Source: Phytoseiulus persimilis (Eukaryota > Arthropoda > Arachnida > Mesostigmata > Phytoseiidae). Taken from it: DNA of 64,000 nucleotides. Below the pieces are notes generated by a model, which saw only the letters and a list, made by a program, of their open reading frames with translations, made no database searches and was not told the origin of the DNA. The DNA is taken from contig CM075102.1 in assembly GCA_037576195.1 (NCBI GenBank), forward strand, positions 12,520,745 through 12,584,744, written 5' to 3'. Position 1 is the stretch's first letter. Each line of letters opens with the position of its first letter. Shown here one piece after another: positions 39,143 to 49,637 of the stretch. Made by a program: the position numbers and the translations under genes.

Positions 39143-41591
39143 CTCGTCGGTGTCCAGGCAACTCGCAGGACTCAGCAGCTTTGAGAGGCTCTCCTCTGAG
39201 CGCTTCGCTTAAAAGAGTTCGAGTCGCGCGAGCATGAGTCAGAGACCCTACGACGACCAGATGGTGACATCACGTGTGGGCAACACCGCATTTACTGCAT
39301 TCCGATGTTCGTGTGTCACTTCAGCGATGTCTGTTTTCCAAGGAATTTCCTCCATTGTTGTTTCCTTCCATTGAATTCAACAGAAACGGAGCCTCCCGAG
39401 TCGAGGTCTAATCCGATTCGACGAGTCTCAGTTGTGAGACTGTGCTGGAGGAATCTTCGGAGTGCAAAATAAGTACAACAAAGAGTATTGTTTGAAAAGT
39501 CTCGTGGAACGAGCTCAATGCAAAATTAACCGTCACGTTCAAGCCACCGGAAACGGAGTGAAGGTTCCTCAACGGCATGGCGGAAATCCTCGTGGCGCTT
39601 CAGGCTGATCTGATTTGTCAACTTGACAAAGTGACGAGATGCTTGGAGGGAAGTTCGACAGATGCGGTGTACGCGAGAAAAAGAATCTGCGAATTCGAAA
39701 GCTGCCAGTAAGCCTCTCATGCAGAAAAAGCTGTGATCTTAGACGATATCCAGTGCTGAGGCATAAACTCAGTGTTCTGGAGAGCATTTCTTCGGAGAGG
39801 CCGCGAGACGGAACCGTCAACGGCCCGGCATGATTCGCGGTAAGAGTCACGCTTTCTGGGCTCTCTCCGAACATGTGGCAATCATCGAACTCGATTGTTT
39901 GCTACTGATCCCGTCGCGGACCCAAGTGCCACGAACACGTTAGGGAATTCCAGGGTCTCGAGTCACCAGCTCTGCTCGAACGACAAGAACAGCCACCTCG
40001 CTGTCGCTTATTCCAGCTGAAAAGAATGTAGAGCCGCAATCGAGCCCAGAGTTGCATTGTGAAAACTCTCCCACAGTCCGGGATTGGATCAGGAGGGGGG
40101 CAGCAAAGTTTGAGCTAGGCCCCGGCACATGACCGCTCCTGGATGTTGCCGACAGGCTGGATGATTTCAATAACTTCTCGAGATTGAATCGCCGTCTACA
40201 TTTCGGGCTCGTGCCTTCGGCCAGTTTATTCGTCGAGAGCTGGGAGGCCCCTCACGACCGCCAGAACTGGAGCTCCTTCATCTCTACATTCCAGCGTTAA
40301 CGCGGCGAAGTGTGACCGGTGAGGAATAGAGGGCGAACGCCACCGGGACTCCGCGGATTCAGGGAATGGTCACCTCGCCAAGTTCCGTCTTCCCGGAGCG
40401 ACATTCGGAGCTGGGGAGGAAAAGCCCAACGATCGACGTCAACATCGCGGAACCCCAGGTCCGCTCTCTGCGGATATTCCCTGAGACGCCTGTCGCTGGC
40501 CAGATTTTGGCCTTCCTTATTAAAAGCTGCTCCCTCACATGCGGGAATCTCTCTGTGTCTTCAGAGAAAGCGGAGCTCTTCAGGGCAAGTCTCGCTAACT
40601 AGGACAATTTGATGGTAGTGTTTCGAATTTTTCTTCAGGTTATGAAATAGAGAGGGAGAAGCATGAAGAGACTGCTTGCCGTCTAAGAGGAGCGAAATAG
40701 GGAGGCTGGATCCGAATGCGTGTTCCTTCATTATATCCGGGAGAGAAATGTTCGAATAGATAAATGAAAACACCTGCATGTTATCGTGGCCAGGGCACTC
40801 AAACGGATGCAGGTTCCAACTCATCAACGGATAATCAGTCAGAAGAGATCATTTCTGGGTTGCCACGAAATATGAACGGATGCCCGAGGTTCAACGATTA
40901 CCTTGTCTCTATATTGTTAGAGGTTTTGCTTCGATTGATGTCGATCTCTGCCCGTTGAGAACAATGATCGATCAACGTCGCGAGACCTCAGTATCGGTTC
41001 CAGGCTCATCGATCTCATTTTCAACCTCGTCTTCAGACATAAACGTCTCATCATCATCGCTTTCGTTCTTTTGCGTTCGACAAGGTTCGGCAAGCTTTCC
41101 CTCCTGAAGCTTGTTGGGGGTACGTGTAATCCCTCGATCCAACGGCTGTATTCTCGATCATGTCTTTGGTGGGAGAGAAAGGATTCAAATTCAGGTGAGA
41201 TCAAGATCTAAATCATGACACCTGGAACTATCCGAGGGTAGGATCATCCGACACTTCTTCTCCCTAAAGTTCTTATCATATTCCAGGAGCCATTCGCAAA
41301 GGATGGGAGCTGTCGCGGATTTAAAGTCAGAGGGAACAATGGCGTCAAATGTATAGGATAGCGAAGGTTTCCGAGTTACGGGATGAAGTTAACTCTACTC
41401 ATACAATACAAGTCTCCGAGGCAATCGTGGGATCGGATCTGAGTTCTAAGTCATGGAAGGTTTTCAAGTCAGTGATGCCCAAGTCGGCGAGACTCCACCG
41501 TAATTCGATTATGCGACAGTGTTCCGCTCTCAGGGAGCCACCGGAAATCGGATCCATCACCGCTTCTCGCCTCATGGGCTAAGTCGTCGGC
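39143..41591. other. spacer, no firm gene
   Basis: About 2.4 kb of short open frames on both strands without motifs. It holds the promoter side of the small heat-shock protein gene. Nothing else is supported. Confidence 0.4.
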
Positions 41592-41775
41592 TACATGCTC
41601 GCAAGTGGCCTAACGGGACCCAATATTGGGCTGGATCTCGGTCTGACGTTCCGAATGCGCCAACTCTCTAGTGATTGAGATTCGTTTCGGTCGCTTCCAT
41701 CAGCTATTGATCCAGCCGTCCCTCGTTCCGAGCTGTGCTCGACTAGAGCGCGAATCGAGAAGATTGATGCGTTCG
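41550..41775 (+). pseudogene. lipase pseudogene fragment (duplicated with its intron)
   Basis: Two blocks match the intact lipase at 45.8-46.1 kb in order and orientation. Block 1 (about 41585-41625) reads GTCGTCGGCTA...GCAAGTGGC and corresponds to the HVVGYAGKWLNGT segment after the catalytic Ser, but carries a 2-base insertion. Block 2 (about 41705-41770) encodes AIDPAVPRSELCSTRARIEK, corresponding to ALDPAEPLFEFCPPNARLTK with the catalytic Asp. The sequence between the blocks resembles the lipase intron. The GHSLGG serine region is degraded and stops interrupt the frame, so no product is expected. An intron-containing copy implies a DNA-level duplication rather than a retrocopy. Confidence 0.65.
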
Positions 41776-42025
41776 TTGATTGTTGGTGGCAAGAGTACCA
41801 GTACGTGGCATCTGAAAATGCGCCTTGTTAGTGGCCCAGCAAGCATATCTTTTCAATTCGAACTGCAAGCACGCGCTCAAATCCGAATTCTGCCATCAAC
41901 TGATTCTGGGGACTGCGGCGGTAAACTCTACCTCGGCGATCACTTCAGCAACGTTTGCTAATGAATTTCTCTGTCAGCGGGATTGGAACATGATTCGCAC
42001 GATTACAAGTTGTTACTCTCAGGGA

Positions 42026-42740
42026 CAGTGGTTCCCAACCGGTTGTCCGTGGAGCTGTTTTGGGAACTACGAGGGTCCGCAGAGTTGATTGAGGGTCCGC
42101 GATGCTATCAAGTGATCCCCGATACATCGTCGCAACAGACGCGAAGCACTCGGCAGGCCGATTATTGACACAGCATCAAAAATTTGCCGAACTCTCACTC
42201 CCGGACGTTCAGAGTCTCCATTTTTCCCGTAGATCAGTGGTTCATCGATTCCAACTAACCCCTTGTTCTATTTGTTCTCGTCACGCAGTCGCCCGAGGGT
42301 GAAAACTTATGGCCTTTCCGCATTGGAATTGAATTGAACAGTTCGACCGAGAAACGTCTACATGAACGGGAGCATATCGCCAGCGCACCGATTCCGAGTT
42401 CCGCCGGGTTCGGACTGTGCTACCTGCTCAGGAGACTCATAGTGAAAAGCCCAGATTATACGGGTCACAAACGGCGCTACGCTTCGCCCAAAGATCACTG
42501 GCGGACTTCTGGGCTTCGCTTCTCGGTATGAACCCTGGACTGGCAAATTCGGCTCTGATGGCGGTCTTTGTTAGCACTTATCTCTGCGAAACAGGATTCT
42601 CGCTTCACACCTCAACGAAACCCAAATACCGGAATCGTCTCAACGCGGAGCCTGATATGCGCCTGGAGATCTCGAGAAAAAAATCCGATTTCATATGCAC
42701 AGACTCCGAGGACAGAGAGCCGGGTCCGGGGAATTAGAAA
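42026..42740 (+). mobile_element. hAT transposon remnant with C-terminal transposase dimerisation domain
   Basis: CAGTGGTTCCCAACC at 42026-42040 is a classic hAT-superfamily terminal repeat. Downstream, an open frame (about 42440-42737) encodes DFWASLLGMNPGLANSAL, then STYLCETGFSLHTSTKPKYR and NRLNAEPDMRLEIS. This is the hATC dimerisation domain of ZBED5/FAM200-like transposases. The catalytic and BED-finger parts are absent or decayed and the matching right terminus (GGTTGGGAACCACTG) was not found, so the element is broken. It lies just downstream of the lipase pseudogene fragment. Confidence 0.8.
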
Positions 42741-42796
42741 TGAGTTGTGACACTTTTGCAGTCGCCACCGCATTGTCCTCTTTCCATTGGCTAGAC

Positions 42797-43086
42797 CAAA
42801 GGTCGTCAAACTGTGTGTCGCGACTCACCAGGGTGCCAAGGGTGTCGCGGCGTGCCGTGGGGCAAAGAGTGTTGAGCGGTGCCGAGGGGTGACAAGGGAC
42901 GTCGAACGAGGCCGAACAACGTCTTCCTTCATTCTGAAAATACTTCGGTGATGATTTCGCCATACTTTTCGGGATTCCATCCGGGTGATCTCGAGAACGA
43001 TCTGACCATACTTTAAAGGTGCCAAAGAGCTGCGGCACCCCTCGACACCCTGGGGTGTCGATGTCGGAAAAGTTTGACGACCTCTG
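42797..43086. mobile_element. hAT MITE with perfect 8-bp target-site duplication
   Basis: A 290-bp element bounded by inverted ends CAAAGGTCGTCAAACT (42797-42812) and, on the opposite strand, CAGAGGTCGTCAAACT (43071-43086). It is flanked by identical 8-bp direct repeats GGCTAGAC at 42789-42796 and 43087-43094. An 8-bp duplication is the hAT hallmark. The interior is rich in GTGCC/GTGTCG words with partial inverted symmetry and has no coding capacity. The exact duplication indicates recent insertion. Confidence 0.9.
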
Positions 43087-43094
43087 GGCTAGAC

Positions 43095-45078
43095 ACTTTG
43101 GATAGGAATAGTCATGTTATATTCGGGTATGAGGATTAGTAGATAAGCTTGGAAGTAGGGGTCGATCCGAGGTTTTTCATACGGCATACACAGATAGAGG
43201 CGCATTCGAAAACTACAGATGAGACAATCCTCCGTTGCGTCAGCTTCAGCTAATCAGTGCAAAGAGGATATTACGAGCGATTCTTCATGCTCGATACCTC
43301 TGGGTATTCACTGTTCGACCTGGGATAACTGAGCATTCTCTTCGAGAGCGAAACCCTATGGTATGAACGAACCTGTCCAGAGCCGTTTTGGCTCTGATTG
43401 CAATCTGCACGGGTCGCAATACTACATATATTGATGATGCGTGATCAAGTTTTAGAAGTGGATCACGATGAAAAACCACGTGAATGTCTCGATGTTTATC
43501 CGACGAGTTGAATGAATGTCATAAGTCTCTCAAAGGTTTTACTCTGTTCGCTGATGAGTGCTCTGTCTCCAAGTATCCCTCCCCTCCCCCAAAATTACTC
43601 ATAAAGCCAAGATTCGCAAGGATTCCGCTCGTTGAAAGTTTCGGGCGTTGCACGTCAATTGGGCTCCGGCGTCGATTGGGCTCCGCCGTCAGTTGGGCGC
43701 CAGCGTCAATTGGGCCCCAGCGCAGGGTCGTCCCTGTGTGCTTTCATCATACCCACAATACACTCAGCTGCGTCCGCGGAGAGCCCACTCATACAATGTG
43801 GAAGCGTGTCCTTCTAGGTCATTGAAGGGACGATCTCTCGGTTTCGTCAAACATGGAAATTCGCTGAAAATGCGTCGATGGTCTCCGCTGGCTGGAGGGT
43901 TCCGCGGAAGGAATTGACCCTCATCGGAAGTACGCGAATGGAGAGAAAACGCCCGTTGAGCATGGATTCGAATACAAGTCCGCTCAATATTGGAACCACG
44001 GAGATCATTTCCAAACAATTTCACTCATTGATTGCAGTGTACGATCATTTTCCGCTTTCGATGCGTTGATGATGATGAAATCTGGATTTTTGCTAGTCTT
44101 TCGGGTTTCATTGAACGGGCCAGCCGCTCAGCTCAGCGAATTATCTCCTTTCCGTGGATATCCTTATACATTCATCAAATTTCGAACGCGATGAATCATA
44201 GCGAGACCGGACATAGACAAACCGGATAGAAATTACCGGAAACCGCTTCCCGACTGACCATGAGTGAAGATCTGCTTGTTAGGGGTCCGTCATGTTATAT
44301 TAGCGGGATTTCAGGATATAGAGATACATTGAAGATCACAACGTCGCAGCCTGACCAGCCGGCCTCCGCAAAGAGAGGATTGAAAGATTTACGATCGAAA
44401 AACGCCGCAGCTACGCCGACTTGCGCACAGCCGGCACTTGAGCGCCGCCGAAAAGGCTCGATTTGCATTTTCAAAGAACCCATCAGATGAAGTTTCTCCT
44501 CTCAGAGCTCTTGGAGTTCAGCCCCGGTAGAATATTCTTCAACGTAGCTCAGCAGCCTCGAAATCACTGGCGGTGAAGCCGTTCGAGATCAGCCATGAAG
44601 GATCAGAACGAGCGCGTACTCTTTGATTAGGCCTCTGGGAAGTCTACATGATACACAACTACACAATCAACATTCACGAAGGCAGGAGCGTCACGAGTCG
44701 CAGCTACGTTTGGAGACGTTCGAAAAGAACCAACTCGATCGATTGAAAGCGGAAGTGCGCGTGTAACGTTTCTGAAGCTCGTAATTCAACACCAGGGTAT
44801 TTATGCGTTTTCATGGATTTATTGGACCGGACGCGATCGAAGTCATCTCTTGTCATGGTGGGGGAACGGGATAGATTTGCGAGTTGCTCGGAGCTTATCC
44901 CGAAAGAAACACGAGAAGCCCGAGCTGTTGGGGCCCTTGAATTGAAATCTGCAGATTTAGCGAGATATCTCTAGTTTAGTCTAGCGTAAACTCTTTAAAT
45001 CCGTCGATAATGCGCCCTGGTTAGATACGGTGCCCTAAGGGATCGCCGCAAAATGTTTCTCACTCGACTGCGACTGCA
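43095..45078. other. spacer upstream of the lipase gene
   Basis: Short open frames only, apart from the 17-bp tandem array at 43653-43720. No transposase or conserved motif was recognised. Confidence 0.4.
43653..43720 (+). repeat. 17-bp minisatellite, four copies
   Basis: Four consecutive 17-bp units of the form CGTCRRTTGGGCNCCRS: 43653-43669, 43670-43686, 43687-43703 and 43704-43720. Units differ at a few positions. No flanking array was seen beyond this. Confidence 0.85.
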
Positions 45079-46878
45079 ATGACCAAGCAAGTTGTCCTGC
45101 TAGCGGTTCTCTTCGCCGAGGTGTTCAGCTTTCCAGGACAAACGAACGGTACGTGAGGCGCACGATTCTTTCCGATGCCGATGATCCGACCCTTCAAGTC
45201 TTTTTGATGAAGTTTCGTGTCCGCAGAGGCATGTTTCGGGGAACTGGGATGTATTCCACTGAAAGACTGCCCCAAGAGGCCCTTGAATCCAAGACCGGAT
45301 CCTCGTGAAGCCATCAACACGCAGTTTCTGTTCTATTCCCGAGAGTCTCCTGAAGAAGTACCGAAAGTGCCGGGTTACAGGATCAAACCCGATGTCCTGC
45401 GCAAAACAAAGTTCAGTCCCACGAGACGTACTATGGTGAGACACGGTGTTGCATTCTATGTGCGAATACGTGGCGCGAGCATTCCTAGTGACTTTGAACG
45501 CTGGGTTCAGGTCGTCGTGCACGGTTGGATCGACAACGTGTTCCTTGGGAGATGGATGAACGAACTCAAGGACGCTCTCCTTCGCAAAGGCGACTTCAAC
45601 GTCATCCTCGTCGACTGGAGCGGCGGGAATGGTTTGCCGTACACGCAAGCCTCTGTGAACACTCGACTCGTCGGTGCTGAAATCGGGCTTCTTATCAAGA
45701 AGTTGGGGGTAAAGAAGCTGAACCACTCCGAAAACATCTGATCTTCCCCTGTCCTGTCACCTCCTATCCGCTCTCTTCCTTAGGAAACCTTCGGCATCTC
45801 TCCCTGCAGCGTGCACGCCTACGGTCACAGTCTCGGAGGACACGTTGTCGGCTATGCTGGCAAGTGGCTCAATGGTACTCTCGGTAGGATAACGGGTAAG
45901 TGGCGCTTCGGGGATCTAGCCATTCGTCCGATCTCAGATGATTGAAAACAGCTTCGCCCGATTCTCCCAGCTCTGGATCCGGCTGAGCCTCTCTTCGAGT
46001 TCTGCCCGCCGAACGCGCGTCTCACGAAGACCGACGCACAGTTTGTGGAAGTTATTCACACGGACTCGACCTCATTCGTGCCCCGATTAGGCCTTGGAAT
46101 GGATCTGGCAGTGGGTGACGTGGACTTCTATCCCAACGGTGGCAAACAGATGCCAGGCTGCGACATGAAGGGTCGTTTCGTGGAACTGAGGGATAAAAAC
46201 ATCTTCGATGGCGTGCGGGTTGTCGTTGGGTGCAACCACATGCGCGCCATAGACTACACGCGCGCTTTCCTCGACAACTCGGCCAGGAACTCAACTTGCC
46301 TTCCGATCGCATTCGCCTGTCGGGACTACGACATTTTCGAGGGCGGATACTGCTCCGACTGTGGGCTCGACGGATCACGCTGCGCAGTGATGACGTTGGA
46401 CGGGGCGGAGTATGCCCAAAAACTGAGAGGGAAATCCGACGGTACAGTTCGGATGTACTTCAAAACGGGACCTCGCCCGCCGTTCTGCTTATACCATTAC
46501 AGCATCGAGATGAAACTCCTCAGGAGCGTCAAAAACAAGAATGTCAAATCGGTCGCGGGAAGTTTATCTGTTGTCTTCAACGTGGTGAATGGAAAGACCT
46601 TCAAGTTTGACTTGAAGCACCGGAGGTTCGTTCCCCAGTTGTCATTGCTGTTGGTTGTTGCTCCACGATGCGGGTCACGTAACGTTTCTCTTTGCAGCAG
46701 CGGAGATGACTTCACCCCCGGCGCAACATATCGATACTTGATCACATCCGAAGCGCCGATCGAGCACGTCGAGTCGATAACATTCAGCTATTCGAATAAG
46801 AGATGGTTTCTCGCTCCAAAACTCTATTTGAAATCCATGAAATTCATCCCCATGACAACGACGACTTCGAGAATGTGA
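45079..46878 (+). CDS. secreted pancreatic-lipase-family triacylglycerol lipase
   Basis: A secreted alpha/beta hydrolase of neutral or phospholipids. Exons: 45079-45148, 45227-45708, 45784-45895, 45971-46625, 46698-46878; phases 1, 0, 1, 2 agree; 499 residues. Exon 1 is a signal peptide (MTKQVVLLAVLFAEVFSF). The N-terminal ECFG..GC.P-like start (EACFGELGCIPL), the oxyanion strand VVVHGWIDN and VILVDWSGG are typical. The catalytic triad is visible: Ser about 200 in GHSLGG, Asp about 224 in ALDPAEP, and His about 311 in GCNHMRA. Two Cys flank the lid region (PGCDMKG to VGCNH). The C-terminal 160 residues fit a PLAT-like domain. The last intron (72 bp) has good GT and AG sites but is also fully open, so a retained form 24 residues longer is possible. 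It is convergent with the UCH gene. Confidence 0.94.
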
Positions 46879-47150
46879 GAATGGTTTTGAGCGACTAACA
46901 GCGACTCATTCTCGAAACCTACCGACGTACGTTTCAACGATGAATCTTGAGACTCAGCCTTTTCCCCTTTCCAGAGATCTGAAGAAGCTGAGCAAGACAT
47001 TTTGTCCCCGAGACAACGCTATTGAGAGCCGGAGCGCGAGCAACTTGGCAGAGAAGTTCTGTTAGTTGAACCCTCCGGGGAAAGGTTTCGATTGACCTGA
47101 GGTCGGAAAGGAATTGGGAACGTGAGGGGATTTCTTCCGAATAACAGGAT

Positions 47151-47156
47151 TTTATT
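47151..47156 (-). promoter_or_regulatory. poly(A) signal of the UCH gene
   Basis: TTTATT on the plus strand is AATAAA on the minus strand, 214 bases beyond the UCH stop. Confidence 0.5.
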
Positions 47157-47185
47157 CAACATCCTATCAATCGGGCTTTGTCCAA

Positions 47186-47191
47186 AATAAA
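47186..47191 (+). promoter_or_regulatory. candidate poly(A) signal of the lipase gene
   Basis: AATAAA on the plus strand about 310 bases after the lipase stop. No closer hexamer was noticed. Confidence 0.4.
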
Positions 47192-47369
47192 TTGCCTGGA
47201 AACGCTGGCACTGAAAGCTTTTTGGAGTAATTCTGGACGCATGTGCCGCCGATTGGAAGAAGCCGATGATGCGTTGAGTCAAGGGGCTTTCCTCAATCGC
47301 ATCCACTTCACGTCTTGGGTTTTAAAGGATATCACGAATGATTTGTCATGCTTGATGCGCTGAAGGTGT

Positions 47370-48195
47370 TCATTGTCCAACGAGAGCGGTCAGCGAGAAA
47401 CTCAGCGCATCAGGAATTCTCTCCATATAGGTTTTGCAGACGGCAGCCGCATCCTTCAAGAAGTTGGCCTCATCGGATGCGCCGTGTTTGGTTGGGCCGT
47501 TTTTCCGTCCATCCAGTTCGTAAATATGGCCATCAACTAGGACGAGAGCGACGAAATGCAGATCAACGTTCTCTTCGAGGCTTGGCGTTGAAGTCTGTCC
47601 TTCCTGCGCAACACTGGCATGGATCTGCGGAGGGAAGTTAGGAACGAATCATTTGTCGGTTCTCTGCTTCCGGCGGGGCAACCGACCACCTCTGAAGATC
47701 GTTGGCACAGATTGCTCTTTTCCTTCTGGAGACTCTTCCGCGGGTGGACGACGACCGCGGCCGATCTGGGTCCCCGTTAAAGCTGTCAACCTAGAGACCT
47801 ACCTCACAAATATCCTCGTCGGTTTCCAGGAGTCTCGCAATTTCCTCCGGAGATTTGCCTTTCGCATTCTTCATGAACTTGTCCAATGCACTGTTCTCCC
47901 TGAAGGTCGCCTTGGAGTTCCCGAGCGCGTGCAAGAGACCCACGGTTCCGCACGCGTTTTCTATGGTTTGCTTCATGAAGAAAACCTTCGGATCGCGTTC
48001 ACCTGAGGTTGCGTCGTTCGCTTTGATTGGATATACCAACAACAGCGCTCCCACGGGTTGCGGAACCATGGCCAGCATGTCATCGTCAAGTCCGAAAACG
48101 TCGACAAGCCCCCACTTGTCGTCGACACCGAGCTCGTGAATATACTTCGTCAAGACTTCGGGACTGCTCTCGAGAGCTAACCAGCGTAGAGCCAT
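47370..48195 (-). CDS. Uchl3: ubiquitin carboxyl-terminal hydrolase, UCHL3/UCHL1 type
   Basis: A cytosolic cysteine protease that removes small adducts from the ubiquitin C-terminus. Two exons: 48195-47803 and 47624-47370, phase 0, 215 residues (human UCHL3 has 230). It starts MALRWLALESSPEVL, matching the family's MEGQRWLPLEANPEV start. Oxyanion Gln about 76 and nucleophile Cys about 82 lie in KQTIENACGTVGLLHA. The catalytic His about 154 is in VDLHFVAL and Asp about 169 in YELDGR, so the active site is complete. The crossover loop is short. An AG two bases before the ATG (ccagttgcag/AGATGG) suggests a 5' UTR intron. UCHL1 versus UCHL3 cannot be separated with certainty; arthropods usually have a UCHL3-like gene. 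Confidence 0.94.
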
Positions 48196-48923
48196 CTCTG
48201 CAACTGGATTCCACGATTGAGGAGGACAAAATGGCATTGACGTACATTGTTCAATACTCTGATTGTTGCATAACTAGGGTCAACGTATACATGAGGAATC
48301 ATGGAGAAAACTGCAAAAGATCCTACCGAAAAAGCGAAGAACGTAGACCGATTTCTGCCCTGCCAACTGAGCCGGCAACTGAGTAATCAGCAGGAGAGGC
48401 GCTGCCGCCGGATACGGTAGCAGACGACGCAGAGCTGAGAGCGATGAACGTGTAAGGGTGACAACTCAGAAATCAGGTCTCGATTCAAGTCTGTTCGTGT
48501 ATGGTCCCAGCAAGGTATATGATACCGTGAGCCCCATGGTTCCATGAGAGCAAACACTGACGAACGAATGTGGCGAACGCGTTAATAAATTGCAGTGTGA
48601 GGGCGTGGCTCGGAATCAGAGATGACGTTAATTCAAGCTCCATATTTGGGGAATTCGAAACATCTCGCTCCGAAGGATGACGCTTCGTGGCATAGGATAC
48701 TGCACATCGAGAATTTCGAAGTCTCGAATTCCATGGGACGATGTCAGATAAGTTCCTCGAACGCGCCCAGAGTCAAGTTGGTTTGCGCGTCGCATCCAAC
48801 CTAGTAGACAGAGTTGGACACCGGCTGGAGAAAACAAAGGTCCGTGAGCGAAGTCGATTCCCGCGCGGTCAGAAACTCTCCACCTAGATTGATTGCGGAA
48901 AAATCAGAAGACCCCGAGAAGGA
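48196..48923. other. divergent spacer between UCH and COX20
   Basis: About 730 bases separate the starts of a minus-strand and a plus-strand gene, so it should contain both promoters. No TATA box, riboswitch-like or repeat structure was recognised. Confidence 0.4.
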
Positions 48924-49637
48924 TGAAAATCCGTGACGTCGGAGAGGTAGTTGCTCGATGGAGAGCTCGAGGAGCTTTCGACAACATGAAGCTATGATCG
49001 AAAGGCTGATCAGAAATCATGATCCATTTCCGAGACCAATGTCTTCAAAGACTTTTTCATGATGTTGATCTAGCGTGTTTCGACAGGTGGATCCAGATAG
49101 CTTCCAGCCGGTTAATGAGGATAGCGATAAACAGGTCCGCGTAGAATGGATACCGTGCATGAGGACGTCATTTTTGACTGGCATTTCAAGTGGACTCGGC
49201 GTCGGACTTCTGCATTTCCTCTTCACAAGTGAGGCAAACTTCTTCCTTATGGTTATATTCACACTTCAGGGCTGTGGTAGTTCCTGGGTCGGTCCTATGA
49301 GAGCGACGGTTCGAGCAGACGCTAATGAGGAAGCTACTGGACGATTATATTACAGGCCGGGTCAACCGTTCCTATAATGTTTCTCTGAGTGTGTATCTCG
49401 TGGTCACTCTCGGCCGATATTTTCAATGCAGGTGAGTCTCTGTTCACGATCACTCTTAATCCTATCAGAGAACCTACTCCGTTAGGAGAATACGTTACCT
49501 CCTCCCATAGGTGGAACCTGTCTACGCAAAAATTCGAAGCTCAAAAACTGAAGTACGCAATGGAAAAGCTGCGGTCCGCCCGCGGAACGGAAGAAGATCC
49601 AGCTTTGATGTCAGGAGAAAAAAAAACGATGATCTAG
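48924..49637 (+). CDS. Cox20: cytochrome c oxidase assembly protein COX20 (FAM36A)
   Basis: A mitochondrial inner-membrane chaperone that stabilises newly made COX2. Exons: 48924-48947 (inferred), 49087-49228, 49356-49431, 49511-49637; phases 0, 1, 2 agree; 122 residues (human COX20 has 118). Exon 2 contains IPCMRTSFLTGISSGLGVGL followed by HFLFTS, matching human ENTPCARHSILYG...FGHFLFTS and forming the first helix. Exon 3 has the second helix ending VVTLGRYFQCR (human LVTLGCWFHCR). The last exon has the basic coiled tail QKLKYAMEKLRSA. The family fold was visible only after splicing, because two exons are under 80 bp of open sequence. The first exon is chosen because ATG-8 codons-GAG/gtagtt joins in phase 0. 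It has no homology support. Confidence 0.85.

Larger units (their letters stand above)
46879..47369. other. shared 3' region of convergent lipase and UCH genes
   Basis: Non-coding. The minus-strand AATAAA at 47151-47156 lies only 30 bases from a plus-strand AATAAA at 47186-47191, so the two transcripts may overlap at their 3' ends. Confidence 0.5.
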
